DNA of 64,000 bases. It comes from Pseudobdellovibrionaceae bacterium. Its GTDB lineage: Bacteria > Bdellovibrionota > Bdellovibrionia > Bdellovibrionales > Bdellovibrionaceae. Of the stretch, positions 7,372 through 16,158 are shown in pieces (positions within the stretch are counted from its first letter, which is position 1; every line of letters begins with the position of its first letter). The stretch lies in the NCBI GenBank assembly GCA_019637955.1, contig JAHBUS010000001.1:372001-436000 (forward strand), given 5' to 3'. The notes under the pieces are model-generated. The model saw nothing but the letters and a program-made list of their open reading frames with translations. It was not told the origin of the DNA and searched no databases. A program made the translations under genes and the position numbers.

Positions 7372-9915
7372 TTAAAACGGCGACCCGATCGAGAACTCGA
7401 ACACCACCGTGTCCGGCGACGTCTCGGTGGGCTTGAGCGGGAAACCCCACTCGAAGCGCAAGGGACCGATCGGAGAAAACCATCTGAAACCAAAACCGAC
7501 GTCGCTATAAAAATTCTCGGCGGTGATGTCGTCTTCGGCCTGACCGACATCGTAGAAGGTCACACCTTTGATCCCGGCTTCCGCGATGAGCGGGAACTCA
7601 AACTCCATTTGGTACAAGAGCTGCTGCTTACCACCGAAGGGCTTGTTCGCCAGGCGGTTCGCGTCGTCGGGAGAACGGCTGTAAGGCGGCGCGATCAAAC
7701 GGTCGTACGTCATCTGCGAGTACTTCGTGCGGCCCACACGGAAGAAGCGGTAACCGCGCAAGCTGTAGGGACCACCGAGCAGGAACAGTTCATTGAACGG
7801 CGGCTCTTTGCCCGGCTCGAGCGACGTGATCGCCGAGTACGACAAGTTGTTGCGCCAAACGACTTCCCAGAACAGCTTTTTGAAGTAGCGACCGGTCAGG
7901 TTCCCTTTGGTGTACTTGAGGTTTCCGCCAAGGCCGGCGTACTCGAGCGAGCCCGAGGCGAACCCACCCTTGCTGGGCGAGAAGCGGTCATTGCGGCTGT
8001 CGTACTCGAGGATCCCGGTGATCGAGCTGGTGTCGCCGCTCGCGGTGTCGAGGGGGAACAGCTCGAGATCCGTGATCACGCGCTCAACGTTGTTGGCATC
8101 GGTCTCTTTCAAGACGTCGAGATTGGCCTTCTCGTACTTGTATCGAACCGACGCAAAGAGGTTGTCGTCGATCGGGTGACCCAAACGGACGGCCGCGCCT
8201 TTTTTGTTTTCGTAGTAGTCGTAGCGGTTCGCGTAGCTCTCGAACGCATCGAAGCCCGCCGACCAGTCCGAATCGTTCACGTGAGGTTCGGTGAAGTTCA
8301 AGTTGTAGGTCGAAATATCACGCGAGATGTTCAGACCCGCGCCCAGTTTTTGACCTTTGCCGAGGAAGTTGGACTGATTAATTTGGCCTTGCAGCTGGAA
8401 GCCCGTCGCACTTCCGTAGCCCGCACCGAGCTGAATGCTCCCCGTGTTGCGCTCTTTGACCACGATGTCGATGTTCATGACATCGGGTTGATCCGGCGGG
8501 GCCGACGTTTTGAAAGTCACCTCGTCGAAGAAACCCAGACGCTGGATGTTCTCGACCGACTTGCGGCGGCTGGTTTCGTTGTAAAGCTCGCCCTCTTTGA
8601 TTTTGAGTTCGCGGCGCACGACCTTGTCGCGCGTTTTGGCGTTTCCGACCACGTTGAACTGGCCGAAGTAGACCTTGTTGCCCTTGTCGAACTCGAAGGT
8701 GATGTCGACTTTGCGCTCTTTTTCGTTGATGCGCGTGCGGGGGATCACGTTGGCGTAAGCGTAACCGAGATCGCCGTATTTCGCCTGCAACTCGCTCAAG
8801 TCTTTTTGCAGAACTTCATACGAGAAGATCTCGCGCTTATTGATCTCGATGGCGCCTGCGAGTTCATCGCGGCCGAAGAGCAGGTCACCGGCGAAGTCGA
8901 TATCGCCCACGTCGAACTGCTCACCCTCCTCGATGCGGATGGTGATGTAGATGTTCTTGCGATCGGGAGTCACGTAAACTTGCGGGCGGTCGATCTTGAC
9001 CTGCACGTAACCTTCATTGAAGTACAAGAAACGCAGGATCTGCATATCCCGGTCGAAAGCGTCCTGTTTGTACGCGCCCGAACCGCTCAAGAAGCTGAAG
9101 TAACCACCCTCACCCGTGATCATGCGGCTTTTGAGCTGACCGTCTTTGATGCGGCGGTTGCCCAGGAAGGTGATTTTTTTGACCTTCACCTTGTCGTTCT
9201 CTTTCACGGTCATGAGAAGCTTGACGGTTTCACCCTTGGTGACGTCTTCGACTTTGGGTTCGATCTTCGCGAGGAAGAAACCCTTGTCTTCGTAAAGCTT
9301 CTGCATCTTCTCGACGGCGTCGCGGATTTTACCCATATCGAGAATTTCGTAAGCCTTAAGGCCCGAGGCCTCTTGCAGCTCCTCGGTTTTCAATTCCGAA
9401 TTGCCTTCAAAAACGATCTCGGCGATCGAGGGCTTCTCGACGACCTTGTAAATCACGGTGACTTGCGAGCCGCTGATGTCGCGGTAAACCTGAACGTCGT
9501 AGAAATAATTGGATTTGAAGAGCGATGTGACGTCCTCTTTGATCAGGCCGTCCGTGTAGGGACCGCCGACTTGCGTTTTCAGGCGCGCGAGGACGGCGTC
9601 CTTTTCGATCTTGCGGTTGCCTTCGACTTCGATCGCCGAAACGGTCAAGCCCGGCACGGGAGCCGGCGCCGCCACGACCGCGCGCTGATTGCGAGCGGCG
9701 GGAGCCGCATTGCGCTTGGGCGTTTGCGCGGCCCGATTGGTGGTCGCGGTTTTCGCGCGGACATTTTTTTTCGGAGAGTTTTGCGCCGGCGTGGTTTTAC
9801 GCGGATCGGGTTTCACCTGAATGGTTTGCGCGGGCGCGGACAAAGCCAAGACCAAAACGCCGAGCGCGGCCAAAGACTTCTGTACAGACAGGACAAAGAT
9901 GGGCTTTTGGGGCAT
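7372..9915 (-). CDS. bamA: Outer membrane protein assembly factor BamA
   Basis: Core of the BAM complex that inserts beta-barrel proteins into the outer membrane. About 847 aa: signal peptide, a basic Ala/Pro-rich linker to about residue 85, five POTRA domains (from VSAIEVEGNRKIEKDAVLAR to roughly residue 440), then a 16-strand barrel. The barrel has the L6 motif SLRGYRFF and ends with aromatic IGSPF. The ATG at 9913-9915 has GGTGAG upstream; an in-frame GTG 15 nt earlier is an alternative. A candidate promoter lies at 9956-9984. Skp follows after a short gap. Confidence 0.96.
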   Translation of the reverse strand: MPQKPIFVLSVQKSLAALGVLVLALSAPAQTIQVKPDPRKTTPAQNSPKKNVRAKTATTNRAAQTPKRNAAPAARNQRAVVAAPAPVPGLTVSAIEVEGNRKIEKDAVLARLKTQVGGPYTDGLIKEDVTSLFKSNYFYDVQVYRDISGSQVTVIYKVVEKPSIAEIVFEGNSELKTEELQEASGLKAYEILDMGKIRDAVEKMQKLYEDKGFFLAKIEPKVEDVTKGETVKLLMTVKENDKVKVKKITFLGNRRIKDGQLKSRMITGEGGYFSFLSGSGAYKQDAFDRDMQILRFLYFNEGYVQVKIDRPQVYVTPDRKNIYITIRIEEGEQFDVGDIDFAGDLLFGRDELAGAIEINKREIFSYEVLQKDLSELQAKYGDLGYAYANVIPRTRINEKERKVDITFEFDKGNKVYFGQFNVVGNAKTRDKVVRRELKIKEGELYNETSRRKSVENIQRLGFFDEVTFKTSAPPDQPDVMNIDIVVKERNTGSIQLGAGYGSATGFQLQGQINQSNFLGKGQKLGAGLNISRDISTYNLNFTEPHVNDSDWSAGFDAFESYANRYDYYENKKGAAVRLGHPIDDNLFASVRYKYEKANLDVLKETDANNVERVITDLELFPLDTASGDTSSITGILEYDSRNDRFSPSKGGFASGSLEYAGLGGNLKYTKGNLTGRYFKKLFWEVVWRNNLSYSAITSLEPGKEPPFNELFLLGGPYSLRGYRFFRVGRTKYSQMTYDRLIAPPYSRSPDDANRLANKPFGGKQQLLYQMEFEFPLIAEAGIKGVTFYDVGQAEDDITAENFYSDVGFGFRWFSPIGPLRFEWGFPLKPTETSPDTVVFEFSIGSPF

Positions 9916-9955
9916 CGTCAATTCGCTCACCAGCTCAACCGAGCTTAAGTCAAAA

Positions 9956-9984
9956 ACGTTAGAAGTCTTCAGTACTTACGTCAA
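9956..9984 (-). promoter_or_regulatory. Candidate sigma70-type promoter for bamA
   Basis: On the minus strand TTGACG and TAACGT are separated by 17 nt, about 40 nt upstream of the bamA start. The -35 is a good match and the -10 is weak (3 of 6). No other recognisable promoter lies in the 90-nt gap between lolD and bamA. Confidence 0.35.
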
Positions 9985-10019
9985 TTCAGAGGGGAGCCTA
10001 ACAAGCACCCCTAGGTAAG

Positions 10020-10706
10020 TCAAAATGAATTCTGGGCCCATCCACCGTCTGAAATTCGCAGCACTCGCGAAAACTTCTGTGCGAATCCCGCATCATGCGT
10101 GACGACAACAAGCGTGAGTCCGTACTGTTCTTTGAGCTGAAAGAAGAGTTTTTGGATCATCTGGGAGTTTTTCGAGTCCAAATTGCCTGTTGGTTCATCA
10201 GCAAAGAGCACCTGAGGACGGCGAACCAGCGCGCGCGCGATAGCGACGCGCTGCAACTCCCCGCCCGAGAGCTGCGACGGAAAGTGATCGGCGCGGTCGC
10301 GAAGACCGAGTGTTTCCAAAAGATGCAGGGCCTTGGCTTTCGCCGCCGCTTTGCTTTCGCCGGCGATCCGGCAAGGCATCATCACGTTCTCGACCGCCGT
10401 GAATTCGGCGAGCAAATGGTGAAACTGAAACACGAAGCCCATCTTGGCGCTGCGAAAGAGCGCGAGCTCCTCTTCGCTCTTGGCGAAAAGATTGTCGTCT
10501 TCAAAAAAAACTTCGCCTTCGCTGGGATGATCGAGCGTTCCGAGGATGTGGAGCAGCGTGCTTTTGCCGGCGCCCGAAGCGCCGACGATGCACACGGCTT
10601 CGCCGCGTTTGATCTCAACATCCAACCCTTTGAGAATGCCCAGTTCGGAAATGCCTTGCGCGTAAGATTTGCGGATGCCCTTGGCCCTTAAAATCACGTC
10701 ACTCAT
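10020..10706 (-). CDS. lolD: Lipoprotein-releasing ABC transporter ATPase LolD
   Basis: ATPase of the Lol complex that extracts lipoproteins from the inner membrane for delivery to the outer membrane. 228 aa with Walker A VGASGAGKSTLLH, Q-loop FQFHHLLAEFTA, signature LSGGELQRVAIARAL and Walker B VLFADEPTGNLD. The start is the ATG at 10704-10706, overlapping the lolC stop by 8 nt. An extension of the frame upstream lies inside lolC. Encoded with one LolC/E-type permease, which suggests a homodimeric (LolF-like) or mixed permease. Confidence 0.93.
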   Translation of the reverse strand: MSDVILRAKGIRKSYAQGISELGILKGLDVEIKRGEAVCIVGASGAGKSTLLHILGTLDHPSEGEVFFEDDNLFAKSEEELALFRSAKMGFVFQFHHLLAEFTAVENVMMPCRIAGESKAAAKAKALHLLETLGLRDRADHFPSQLSGGELQRVAIARALVRRPQVLFADEPTGNLDSKNSQMIQKLFFQLKEQYGLTLVVVTHDAGFAQKFSRVLRISDGGWAQNSF

Positions 10707-11928
10707 AGCGAAGCCCTTCCACGGCCGAGAGCCGCGCGCCTTGCCGGGCGGGCGCGAGCGTGGCCAATCCACAGATGATCATGGTCACCGAGAAAATCGC
10801 GAACAGATCCCAGAAACGAAACACGAGATCGATGTGATCCAGTTTATAAACGCTGCCCGGGAGCAGCGTGAACAGATTCTGCCCGAGCATGAAGGCCAAA
10901 CCCAAAACGCCTCCCAAGGCGAATCCGGTCAAACAGCCCGCCAGGCCCAAGATCAAACCCTGAAACGAGAAGACCTTGATCAAGTCCCTTGGACTCATGC
11001 CGATCGCCTTAAAAATGCCGATGTCGGGGTAACGCTGAATCACCGAAATATAAAGCGAGCTCGCGACATTGAACGCCGCCGCGAGCACGATGATCAAAAT
11101 CACGAAGAACAGCACCACCCGCTCGATCTTGATCGCCTCAAAAATATTTTCGTTGAGCTCATGCCAGTCGCGCACGCGAAACCCCGGCCCCATGGCGAGC
11201 GACAAGCGTCCCGCGCTTTCGCGCGCCTTCGTGTAGTCTTTGAGGCGCACCAGCAGGCCCGAGTAGCGCGTGCCCACCCCCGAGACCTCTTGCACGGCGG
11301 CCATCGACGAGACGATCAAGCGCTCATCGAACTCGTATTTGCCGAGATCCAAGATCCCCGCCACGCGAAAGGTCGCGACTTTGCGTTTAAATGTGTTCGG
11401 ATCGTAGTCGTTGGCCAGCGGCACGACCACGCGGAAGGTGTCCCCCGGTTGCAGCTCGAATTTTTTGGCGAGGCCCTTGCCGATCATCGCGCGCGCGATG
11501 CCGCCCTCGCTCCCCAGATCAAAATGCCCCGCGATCACGCGGCGGTCGAGCGCGAGCACTTGCTGCCAGCGTTCGGGATCAAGCCCCTGCAGCAAGGCGC
11601 CCGAAATTTTTCCTTTGGCGGCGGCGACCGACTCCACCCACAACACACGGGTGCTGGCGACGGTGTCGGGTTCAAGCTGCTGAAGTTTGGCGTGAAGATC
11701 GCCATCGCTGTCGCTCACGCCCTGAGGTTTGAGCACTTGCAGATGGCCGGTGAGGTCCGAGACGGCACGCTGAAGCGTGGACTCAAAGCCGCTGACCACG
11801 GCCATCGACACCACGAGGCAGGCGACGCCGATCACGAGGCCCGCGAACGAAATCCACCCGGTCAGCCCGAGCGATTTCAGGCCGTCACGAAACAGAAGCC
11901 TCGCGGAGAGCTCGGCCCAAAATTTCAA
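10699..11928 (-). CDS. lolC: Lipoprotein-releasing permease LolC/LolE family
   Basis: Inner-membrane permease of 409 aa with the FtsX/MacB topology: one N-terminal membrane segment (GWISFAGLVIGVACLVVSMAVV), a large periplasmic domain, and three C-terminal membrane segments including FVILIIVLAAAFNVASSLYI. MSPRDLIKVFSFQGLILGLAG is the typical coupling-helix region. The start is a TTG whose TTGA overlaps the prfB stop; GGGAG lies upstream. Only one LolC/E gene is present here, as in bacteria that use a single permease type. Confidence 0.9.
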   Translation of the reverse strand: MKFWAELSARLLFRDGLKSLGLTGWISFAGLVIGVACLVVSMAVVSGFESTLQRAVSDLTGHLQVLKPQGVSDSDGDLHAKLQQLEPDTVASTRVLWVESVAAAKGKISGALLQGLDPERWQQVLALDRRVIAGHFDLGSEGGIARAMIGKGLAKKFELQPGDTFRVVVPLANDYDPNTFKRKVATFRVAGILDLGKYEFDERLIVSSMAAVQEVSGVGTRYSGLLVRLKDYTKARESAGRLSLAMGPGFRVRDWHELNENIFEAIKIERVVLFFVILIIVLAAAFNVASSLYISVIQRYPDIGIFKAIGMSPRDLIKVFSFQGLILGLAGCLTGFALGGVLGLAFMLGQNLFTLLPGSVYKLDHIDLVFRFWDLFAIFSVTMIICGLATLAPARQGARLSAVEGLRYE

Positions 11929-13068
11929 TTCGACGCTCCCGCGGGAGCACCGGTCTTCGGCAGAGACTCTTTTAAGAAGGCCATGATGAAGCCGTCCAAA
12001 TTTCCGCCCAAGACGTCGGACGCTTGGTTCGTCTCAAAGTCCGTGCGGTGGTCTTTGACCATTTGGTAGGGATGCAAAACGTACGAGCGGATCTGCGATC
12101 CCCATTCGTTCGCTTTTTTGCCGGACTCCATCTCCTCTTTTTTCTTTTGGCGCTCTTCGACTTCGCGCTGGTAGAGCGCGGCCTTGAGCATTTTGAGGGC
12201 CTTCTCACGGTTCTGGATTTGCGAACGCTGATTTTGACACTGAACCACGATGCCCGTGGGCAAGTGGTACATACGGACCGCGGAGTCGGTTTTATTGACG
12301 TGCTGTCCGCCCGCTCCCGAGGAGCGGAAGGTTTCGACCTTCAAATCTTCGGGACGGATTTCGATTTTGATCTCATCGTCGATCTCGGGCCACACGAAAA
12401 TGGACGAGAACGAAGTGTGGCGTCTCGCATTCGAATCAAACGGCGAGATGCGCACCAAACGGTGAACGCCGCTCTCGGCCTTGAGATAGCCATAAGCGTA
12501 AGGGCCCGTGATCAGGAGCGTGGCGGACTTGATCCCCGCGCCCTCCCCGTCGGACTGGTCGACGATCTCGCAGCCGAATCCGTGTTGATCGGCATAGCGG
12601 GTGTACATGCGCATGAGAATTTCGGCCCAATCGCAGGCTTCGGTGCCGCCCGCGCCGGAGTTGATCGAAAGGTAGGCCGAGTATGAATCGAGTTCGCCGT
12701 TGAGAACGCGCTTGAGCTCAAGGCCGCGGCCCACTTCGACGAGCGCTTCGATTTCGGCTTTGCCTTCGGCGAAGGTGGCTTCGTCATGCGCCTCAGTGGC
12801 CATTTCGATCAGCACCTGGGCATCGTCGAGACGCTGATTGAAGCTCTCGTACTCGCCGATCGCCTTCTCGAGAAAGGCCTTTTCTTTGTTCATTTTTTGC
12901 ATTTTATCCGGATCACCCCACAGGGCCGGATTTTCCGCCGACATGGCGAGCTCTTCGAGGCGACGCTTTTTGGCGTCTAAGTCAAAGATACCCCCGAAGC
13001 TCGGACGACAGCGCTTTGAGCCCGTCCAAATTCTTCTTCACTTCATAGGTTTCTGCGGCGATCGACAT
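11925..13068 (-). CDS. prfB: Peptide chain release factor 2, with programmed +1 frameshift
   Basis: RF2 recognises UGA and UAA and triggers peptide release. The first frame starts at the ATG at 13066-13068 (AGGAGG 8 nt upstream) and runs 28 codons to an in-frame UGA at 12982-12984. Skipping one T there enters the main frame, giving about 380 aa in total. The main frame has the SPF anticodon-like tripeptide (VRISPFDSNARRH) and the catalytic GGQ (SSGAGGQHVNKTDSAVR). The slip site matches the autoregulatory site of other prfB genes. The stop overlaps the lolC TTG start. A prediction that ignores the shift would start too late and lose the N-terminus. Confidence 0.95.
12981..12995 (-). promoter_or_regulatory. 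prfB programmed frameshift signal
   Basis: The minus strand reads GGGGGTATCTTTGAC: an internal Shine-Dalgarno-like G-run followed 3 nt later by CTT TGA C. It is nearly identical to the known RF2 autoregulatory site. Low RF2 makes the ribosome pause at UGA and slip +1. Confidence 0.93.
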
Positions 13069-13076
13069 GAAGGAAT

Positions 13077-13096
13077 CCTCCTGGTGCAAAGCACCA
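13077..13096 (-). promoter_or_regulatory. Hairpin abutting the prfB ribosome binding site
   Basis: A perfect 6-bp stem TGGTGC / GCACCA with a TTT loop (13082-13096) directly precedes, and shares one base with, the AGGAGG at 13077-13082. It could modulate initiation of prfB in addition to the frameshift. Function is inference. Confidence 0.4.
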
Positions 13097-13222
13097 AGAG
13101 ACCATAAGGCTCGGAGCAAAATCAAGCATCCATCGCAAAGCCGAACTCGCGGCGTTTCAATTTCACACTCGCGACGACCGGAGTGTGTTGACGCACACAG
13201 TCTCCGACTCGGAAATGCAAAT

Positions 13223-13678
13223 TTATCGGGATTTCAGCCGACCGAGGAGCGTTTCGAAAACCCGGTCTTGAAGCTGAAACATCTGGCGGGCTTCACGCTC
13301 ACCCAGCTCGTGGTCGTAACCCAGAAGATGCAAAATTCCGTGCAGCACCATGTAGCCCAATTCCTGCTGATAACTCAGCCCATGCTCGGCCGCCTGCTTT
13401 TTGAGGACCTCGGGGCACAGAACCAGATCGCCAAAGCCGCCTTCGGATTCGAAACTCAAAACATCGGTGGCGTAATCGCGTCCGCGGTACTGCTTGTTGA
13501 TTTTGCGCGCCTCGCGCCGGGACAGAAACACCAAGGTCAAATCGCCCTGGAGCCTCGCGCGGGCCTTGGCCGGCAAACCGCGCGCGAGCTCACGCTCGCA
13601 GGCCTTCACCCAGCGGCCGAGAAAAGCACGCGGGGTGCGGCTCTTCGATGAGTTGAGGATTTGCAGCTGAAGGCTCAT
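13223..13678 (-). CDS. ybeY: Endoribonuclease YbeY (rRNA maturation)
   Basis: Single-strand metallo-endoribonuclease acting in 16S rRNA 3' maturation and ribosome quality control. 151 aa with the zinc motif HGILHLLGYDHE (H-x3-H-x4-Y-x-H pattern, about residues 115-126). The central RGRDYATDVLSFESEGGFGDLVLCPEV block is also typical of the family. The ATG shares ATGA with the stop of the 7TM-HD gene, a conserved pairing in many genomes. The 154-nt gap to prfB suggests prfB has its own promoter. Confidence 0.93.
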   Translation of the reverse strand: MSLQLQILNSSKSRTPRAFLGRWVKACERELARGLPAKARARLQGDLTLVFLSRREARKINKQYRGRDYATDVLSFESEGGFGDLVLCPEVLKKQAAEHGLSYQQELGYMVLHGILHLLGYDHELGEREARQMFQLQDRVFETLLGRLKSR

Positions 13679-16092
13679 GAACGGCGGTTTCCGCCGCCGA
13701 ACAAGGGCGTGGGCACCGATTCCGAAGCACCGCCACCGGCGGCTTTCGGGTAATCGATGCGTTGATGGTAGATGCCGAGCAAAATGCGCGTGAACGCGGC
13801 TTCAACCTTCGAGAGGTCTTTGAGCGTCAGCGAGCACTCGTCGAGCTGACCTTCCATGAATTTGCGTTGAACGATGTTGCGCACGATATTTTGCAAACGA
13901 ACCGGCGTGGGCTCATCGAGCGAGCGCGAGGCCGCCTCGATCGAGTCCGCCAGCATGCAAAGCGCGGCTTCGCGGAACTGCGGCTTGGGACCCGGGTAGC
14001 GGAACTCATCCTCGGCCACTTCAGGGTCCGCATCGGCGCGCAGATCCAGGGCCTTGTTGTAAAAATACGAGATGAGCGTGGTGCCGTGGTGCTGCAAAAT
14101 CCCGTCGATGATCGGCTTTCCGAGCTTGGAATCCATGCCCATCTCGACGCCGTCTTTGACGTGCGCGACGAGCAGGGTCTTACTCATGTAAGGCGAAATG
14201 TGATCGTGAGGATTGTGACCGGGTTTCTGATTTTCGATGAAGTAGTTGGCGTGCTCCATCTTGCCGATGTCGTGGTAGTAGCACATCACTTTGCCGAGCA
14301 ACGGGTTGGCGCCGATTTCCTCGGCCGCCGCTTCCACCATCGAGCCCACCAACATTGAGTGGTGGTACGTTCCGGGAGCTTTGACGATCATGGTTTTTAA
14401 AAGCGGATGGTTCAGATTGCTGAGCTCGAGCAGTTTGACGTCGGTGGTGTAATTGAAGACCGACTCCAGCAGCGGGATCAGCATCATCGCCACCATCGCC
14501 GAGAACAGCCCGCCGATAAAACCGGCCGGGATCGAGCCGATCAACTCTTGCGTGAAGCCCTCTTGCTCGAGCTTCGAGATCGTCACCGTGAGCGCGACGA
14601 CCATCGCGTTGACCGCCCCCGCGCGAACGCCCGCCCAGTACAAATCGCTGCGCTGCTTGGTCGAGTAAACGCCCCGCGCGCCGGCGATCCCGCCCGCGAG
14701 CGTGAAGATCATGTAACCCAAATTCAGATCCGTCATAATCCCCATGACGATGGCCATGAAAGCCGAGAACAGCCAGACGACCTCGCCCGACGCGATCAAA
14801 AGGCCGACCAGCATCGGACCCGCCGCCACGGGAGCGGCGTACAAGAAAATTTCCGGAGGGATCACGCCGCCGAACTTCGTCACGAAGGCGGTCTCGGTCA
14901 GAAACACGAAGACTTTGGTGAAGACCACGATCACGATCGTGATCACGCCCATGACCAGAATGTCTTTGTTCTCGACTTTGACTTTGCCCATGGTGAAACG
15001 GCGCAGGTACTGGAAGAAGACGACCACCATCGCCAAGAAGAGAAGCGCGATGGCAAACGTCATCAGGTCCCGGCGCGATTCGGACCGGAGCGTCTCGATT
15101 TCTTTGATCAAAGCCATGTGAAACGGCTGGATCAGCGTGCCTTCGGAAACGATGACTTGATTCTTTTTCACCGAGATCGTGGTCGGCAGGACCGACCCCC
15201 GCGCCTGCTCGCGGCGCGACGAGATCTCTTGTTTGTTCAAGGTCAAGTTCGGATAAATCACGAGGCGCGCGAGGGCTTGGGCGTTGGAAATGTCCCGGCC
15301 GGTGGCGCGCTCCAGGCCACGGAAATCCTTGAGAACAAAGTTGTCGGTGTTGGTCGAATCCATGATCTCCTGCTTGCGCAGGTTGAACTCACGGCCCCGG
15401 TTGTTTTTTTGCAGCGTGCGTGCGAGCACGATGTTGGTCTTCGCGGGGATCGTCTTTTCGACGTTCTCGGCCAGCTTGTTTTGCGACCAGGCTTCGAGGT
15501 TGCGGATCACCACGTTCTCGATGCGGGCGCTGAAACGGTTTTGCACCAACCATTCGAAGATGTAATCCGAAACCGGCGCCCCGAATTCTTTTTCGAACTC
15601 GCCCTTGTGAATGAAAAACTCTTTGACCACCTCGTCGCGGCCGTCGGCCGTGCGGGGCCACTGCACGTTTTTAAGCTGATTGCGCATCAGACGGAACGAG
15701 CGGTACACCGCTCCCGAAACGCGCTCAAACACATTGGGATCAAAATCGAAAATCACGGGCACCGTCATCTCGGCGCGCACGCGCTTTTCTTCGGTGGTGA
15801 CTTCATCCACCATCTCGAACGACACGGGCGAATAGAGATCGGTTTTGGCGACATCGCCGACTTGGTAGTTCAAAGGCGTGCGCACTTCAAACGTGAGGGC
15901 GCTGGCGAGAATCAGACAGAACAGAAAAACAAAGGCGAAGCGGCGGAGCTGGAATTTCTCTTCAATATGAAAAAGAAAGCGGCCCAAGAAGGTGCGCTCA
16001 ATGCCAAAGCGATGCGTCCAATCCAGGAACCGCAGACTGTGGTCTTCATAATTTTCGCGCAGGTGTTTATCCTGCGGACCCTTCGGCTTCAT
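13675..16092 (-). CDS. 7TM-HD membrane phosphohydrolase (PgpH/YqfF-like)
   Basis: Membrane protein of 805 aa: a cytoplasmic N-terminus, one membrane segment (about 50-70), a long extracytoplasmic 7TMR-HDED-type domain to about residue 330, a block of seven membrane segments (about 335-545), then a cytoplasmic HD domain. The HD residues include YHHSMLVGSMVEAAA, YYHDIGKMEH and LQHHGTTLISYFY. In Firmicutes the PgpH members hydrolyse c-di-AMP. Whether this one does depends on a cyclase elsewhere, which is not visible. The C-terminal SLDEPTPVRLQNIVRNIV is family-typical. It is divergent from mazG and overlaps ybeY by 4 nt. Confidence 0.9.
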   Translation of the reverse strand: MKPKGPQDKHLRENYEDHSLRFLDWTHRFGIERTFLGRFLFHIEEKFQLRRFAFVFLFCLILASALTFEVRTPLNYQVGDVAKTDLYSPVSFEMVDEVTTEEKRVRAEMTVPVIFDFDPNVFERVSGAVYRSFRLMRNQLKNVQWPRTADGRDEVVKEFFIHKGEFEKEFGAPVSDYIFEWLVQNRFSARIENVVIRNLEAWSQNKLAENVEKTIPAKTNIVLARTLQKNNRGREFNLRKQEIMDSTNTDNFVLKDFRGLERATGRDISNAQALARLVIYPNLTLNKQEISSRREQARGSVLPTTISVKKNQVIVSEGTLIQPFHMALIKEIETLRSESRRDLMTFAIALLFLAMVVVFFQYLRRFTMGKVKVENKDILVMGVITIVIVVFTKVFVFLTETAFVTKFGGVIPPEIFLYAAPVAAGPMLVGLLIASGEVVWLFSAFMAIVMGIMTDLNLGYMIFTLAGGIAGARGVYSTKQRSDLYWAGVRAGAVNAMVVALTVTISKLEQEGFTQELIGSIPAGFIGGLFSAMVAMMLIPLLESVFNYTTDVKLLELSNLNHPLLKTMIVKAPGTYHHSMLVGSMVEAAAEEIGANPLLGKVMCYYHDIGKMEHANYFIENQKPGHNPHDHISPYMSKTLLVAHVKDGVEMGMDSKLGKPIIDGILQHHGTTLISYFYNKALDLRADADPEVAEDEFRYPGPKPQFREAALCMLADSIEAASRSLDEPTPVRLQNIVRNIVQRKFMEGQLDECSLTLKDLSKVEAAFTRILLGIYHQRIDYPKAAGGGASESVPTPLFGGGNRRS

Positions 16093-16158
16093 GATGCGTC
16101 ACCCTCAAAGCTGTTATCCTCTTGATCTCATCGGATTTTCAGCACAATTTCGTAAGCC

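Noticed and set aside
7249-9948. 899-codon open frame opposite bamA
   Set aside because: Antisense shadow of bamA: Arg/Val/Asp-rich with no domains, caused by the GC-biased third position. The same applies to long plus-strand frames opposite lpxB, prfB and the 7TM-HD gene.
9985-10015. Terminator between lolD and bamA
   Set aside because: GGGGTGC/GCTCCCC can pair but has a mismatch and no T-run in the direction of transcription.
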